Assembly: GCA_002722245.1 (NCBI GenBank)
Contig: PBLA01000014.1
Span: 1-64,000, forward strand
DNA length: 64,000 nucleotides
From: Flavobacteriales bacterium
Lineage (GTDB): Bacteria; Bacteroidota; Bacteroidia; Flavobacteriales_C; GCA-002722245
Reading direction: 5' to 3'
Shown piece after piece: positions 62,192 to 64,000 of the stretch. Each line of letters begins with the position of its first letter. Position 1 is the stretch's first letter. The position numbers and the translations under genes are program-made. The notes below the pieces were generated by a model. That model had not been told where the DNA came from and ran no database searches. It saw only the letters and a program-made list of their open reading frames with translations.

Positions 62192-64000
62192 TTACTTTGC
62201 TTCTTCAATCAACTGAACATTTGCTTCAGATACTTTTTTTGCAGAAAGTACATTTGGTGCGTTAAATAAATAGTCCTCACCAGAACCGGTCTTCGGGTAG
62301 GCCATAACATCTCTAATCGAATCTTTCTTCTCTAGAATCATTAAGAGTCTATCTAATCCCCACGCAATTCCTCCGTGTGGAGGAGCTCCGTATTGGAAAG
62401 CGTTATATACATTTCCAACTGAAGCCAGCATTTCTTCGTGGTTATATCCCATAATTTTAAATGTAGCTTCAAGGATGTCCCCTCGGTGGGCACGAACAGA
62501 GCCTCCGCCGATTTCGTAACCGTTAAGAATCAAGTCGTATTGTTGTGCCAGGATTTCTCCTGGGTTTTCAGCATTCATATGTTGTTCAACAAATTCTGGT
62601 TTAGGCATGGAGAATGGGTTATGTGAGAACGTCCACCCACCGTCTTCTTTTTCTTCAAACTGAGGAAAGTCAATGACCCAAGCGGGTTGCAATACGTTTT
62701 TAGGAATAAGGTTAAGCATTGCACCTAATTCTTGTCGAACCGCATCTAAAGCCTTGTTTGCTGTTCCAAAATCAGCAGCAGAGAAGAAGACGATGTCTCC
62801 TACATCTGCATCCATTGTTTTGATGATGCTGGCTGCAACATTCTCTCCTAGGAATTTTATTATTGGAGATTGTAAATCACGTTCATTTACAATGATATAG
62901 GCTAGTCCACCTAAACCATGACTTTGAGCAAGAGAGGTGAGTTTTTCTATAGCTCCTTTAGACATACGCTTGTTACCCATGTCTTCTTTAGTAACCTTAA
63001 TTGCCTTAACAATTCCACCATTTTCTATTGGGTTTCTAAATACCTGGAATGATGTATCTGCAACAACTTCAGTGATGGTTTTCATTGGTAAGCCAAAACG
63101 TAAGTCTGGACGATCACACCCATATTTCTCCATTGCTTCAGCATAAGTGATCGTAATGAAGTCTTTTAATTGCCATTTAGATTTATCGTAAACCGTTTTG
63201 ATAACTTTTACAAGCATATCACTGTTTAACTGGATGATTTCATCCATTGAAGCAAATGACATCTCTAAGTCCATCTGTGTAAATTCTGGCTGACGGTCAC
63301 CCCTTGAGTCCTCATCACGGAAACAACGGGCAATCTGGAAGTATCTTTCAAAACTTCCAACCATTAGCATTTGTTTGTATTGCTGAGGTGCTTGAGGAAG
63401 TGTATAGAATTTCCCTTTATGTACCCTTGATGGAACGATGAACTCACGAGCTCCCTCGTCTGTACCACCCGATAGGATAGGGGTTTCAACTTCAATAAAG
63501 TTTTGTTCATCTAACATGTCACGGATTAACTTAATCACTCTGTGACGGTTGATGATGGCTTTCTTAGATGATTGATTTCTGTGGTCTAAGAATTTATATT
63601 CCATACGAACTGATTCGTTCGTTTTATCTGCTTTCTTAATCTCGAAAGGTAAGTTCTTCGAAACGTTTAATACATCAATGTGGCTTGCTACAAGTTCGAT
63701 ATTACCTGTCCTAGTATTAGGGTTAACATCATCCGCAGCTCTTTCGATAACCTGACCTTTAACCGCAATTACAGACTCGTCTTTCAGTCTTGCGATATCA
63801 TCGATGTCTTTCACCTGATCACGCGTTACTCTTACTTGGAAAACCTCATTAGAAGCATCTCTAAGGTCAATAAAAACTAGCTCTCCGTGATCACGAATAG
63901 AAGCAATCCATCCACCAAGTGTTAACTCCTGGTTTAGGTTTTCATTAGAAACTTCAGGAATTCTATGTGTTCTGTAAGTATCCTTAACTATTCTTACATC
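62192..64000 (-). CDS. aspS: Aspartyl-tRNA synthetase, N-terminus cut by window end
   Basis: AspRS charges tRNA-Asp with aspartate. It is a class II synthetase; the frame is open to base 64000, which encodes the beginning of the OB-fold anticodon-binding domain (VKDTYRTHRIPEV, LGGWIASIRDHG), so only a few codons are probably missing. Motif 2 appears as CFRDEDSRGDRQPEFTQMD and motif 3 as GIAWGLDRLLMIL; the bacterial insertion (GAD) domain lies between them. The apparent start at GTG 63814 is internal. Essential housekeeping gene; very secure. Confidence 0.97.
   Translation of the reverse strand, partial: DVRIVKDTYRTHRIPEVSNENLNQELTLGGWIASIRDHGELVFIDLRDASNEVFQVRVTRDQVKDIDDIARLKDESVIAVKGQVIERAADDVNPNTRTGNIELVASHIDVLNVSKNLPFEIKKADKTNESVRMEYKFLDHRNQSSKKAIINRHRVIKLIRDMLDEQNFIEVETPILSGGTDEGAREFIVPSRVHKGKFYTLPQAPQQYKQMLMVGSFERYFQIARCFRDEDSRGDRQPEFTQMDLEMSFASMDEIIQLNSDMLVKVIKTVYDKSKWQLKDFITITYAEAMEKYGCDRPDLRFGLPMKTITEVVADTSFQVFRNPIENGGIVKAIKVTKEDMGNKRMSKGAIEKLTSLAQSHGLGGLAYIIVNERDLQSPIIKFLGENVAASIIKTMDADVGDIVFFSAADFGTANKALDAVRQELGAMLNLIPKNVLQPAWVIDFPQFEEKEDGGWTFSHNPFSMPKPEFVEQHMNAENPGEILAQQYDLILNGYEIGGGSVRAHRGDILEATFKIMGYNHEEMLASVGNVYNAFQYGAPPHGGIAWGLDRLLMILEKKDSIRDVMAYPKTGSGEDYLFNAPNVLSAKKVSEANVQLIEEAK

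Overview
The window looks like a chromosomal stretch of a free-living Bacteroidetes of the order Flavobacteriales. The reasons are an AT-rich genome, Bacteroidetes-type -7 boxes (TAnnTTTG), type IX secretion (T9SS) genes, gliding lipoprotein GldJ, DUF4249/TonB receptor pairs, DUF4294, DUF2279, and T9SS sorting domains on secreted enzymes. Genus cannot be fixed from the sequence. No rRNA, tRNA, CRISPR array, transposase or prophage was seen. No gene-free stretch exceeds about 275 bases.

Layout. 1-6.7 kb: end of guaA, a LysM/periplasmic-binding-fold protein, hemF, a lipoprotein ADP-ribosylglycohydrolase and recG. 6.7-16.7 kb: a porin, a patatin lipase, a T9SS-exported GH18 chitinase, a ROK sugar kinase, acetoacetyl-CoA synthetase, a transaldolase-family aldolase and a YciO/Sua5 protein. 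16.8-21.7 kb: one 1627-residue secreted protein with a lytic-transglycosylase-like region, about eleven Ig-like repeats and a type B T9SS sorting domain. 21.7-33.6 kb: phosphohexomutase, DUF2279, then a secretion/gliding block with porU (sortase), a porP/sprF-like gene, two tandem gldJ genes and murF. 33.6-38.5 kb: pdhA-pdhC, then trmH with a kinase/phosphatase fusion gene. 38.5-44.3 kb: a beta-propeller lipoprotein, an ECF sigma/anti-sigma unit, small unknown genes, a stand-alone ABC ATPase with an altered P-loop and a coiled-coil membrane protein. 44.4-50.4 kb: two TonB-dependent receptors facing each other, one paired with a DUF4249 lipoprotein. 50.5-54.9 kb: DUF4294, HMG-CoA lyase, two secreted unknowns, a LuxR-type response regulator and a chalcone-isomerase-like protein. 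54.9-60.2 kb: sucrose-phosphate synthase fused to a phosphatase domain, a cytoplasmic GH32-like enzyme and bshC. 60.3-64 kb: a T9SS-exported expansin-like protein and aspS, which runs off the end.

How it fits together. PorU, PorP/SprF and the GldJ pair are machinery for exporting the chitinase, the giant repeat protein and the expansin-like protein, all of which carry T9SS sorting domains. This suggests a surface-associated degrader of polysaccharide or cell-wall material. HMG-CoA lyase yields acetoacetate, which acetoacetyl-CoA synthetase can re-activate. The sucrose pair could make and break intracellular sucrose.

The items most worth a second look are the APH-like kinase/inositol-phosphatase fusion (36740-38491), the T9SS expansin, the tandem gldJ genes separated by a terminator, two conserved genes (recG and the ECF sigma factor) without an ATG/GTG/TTG at the expected N-terminus, and terminator hairpins that overlap or abut the start of the next gene.
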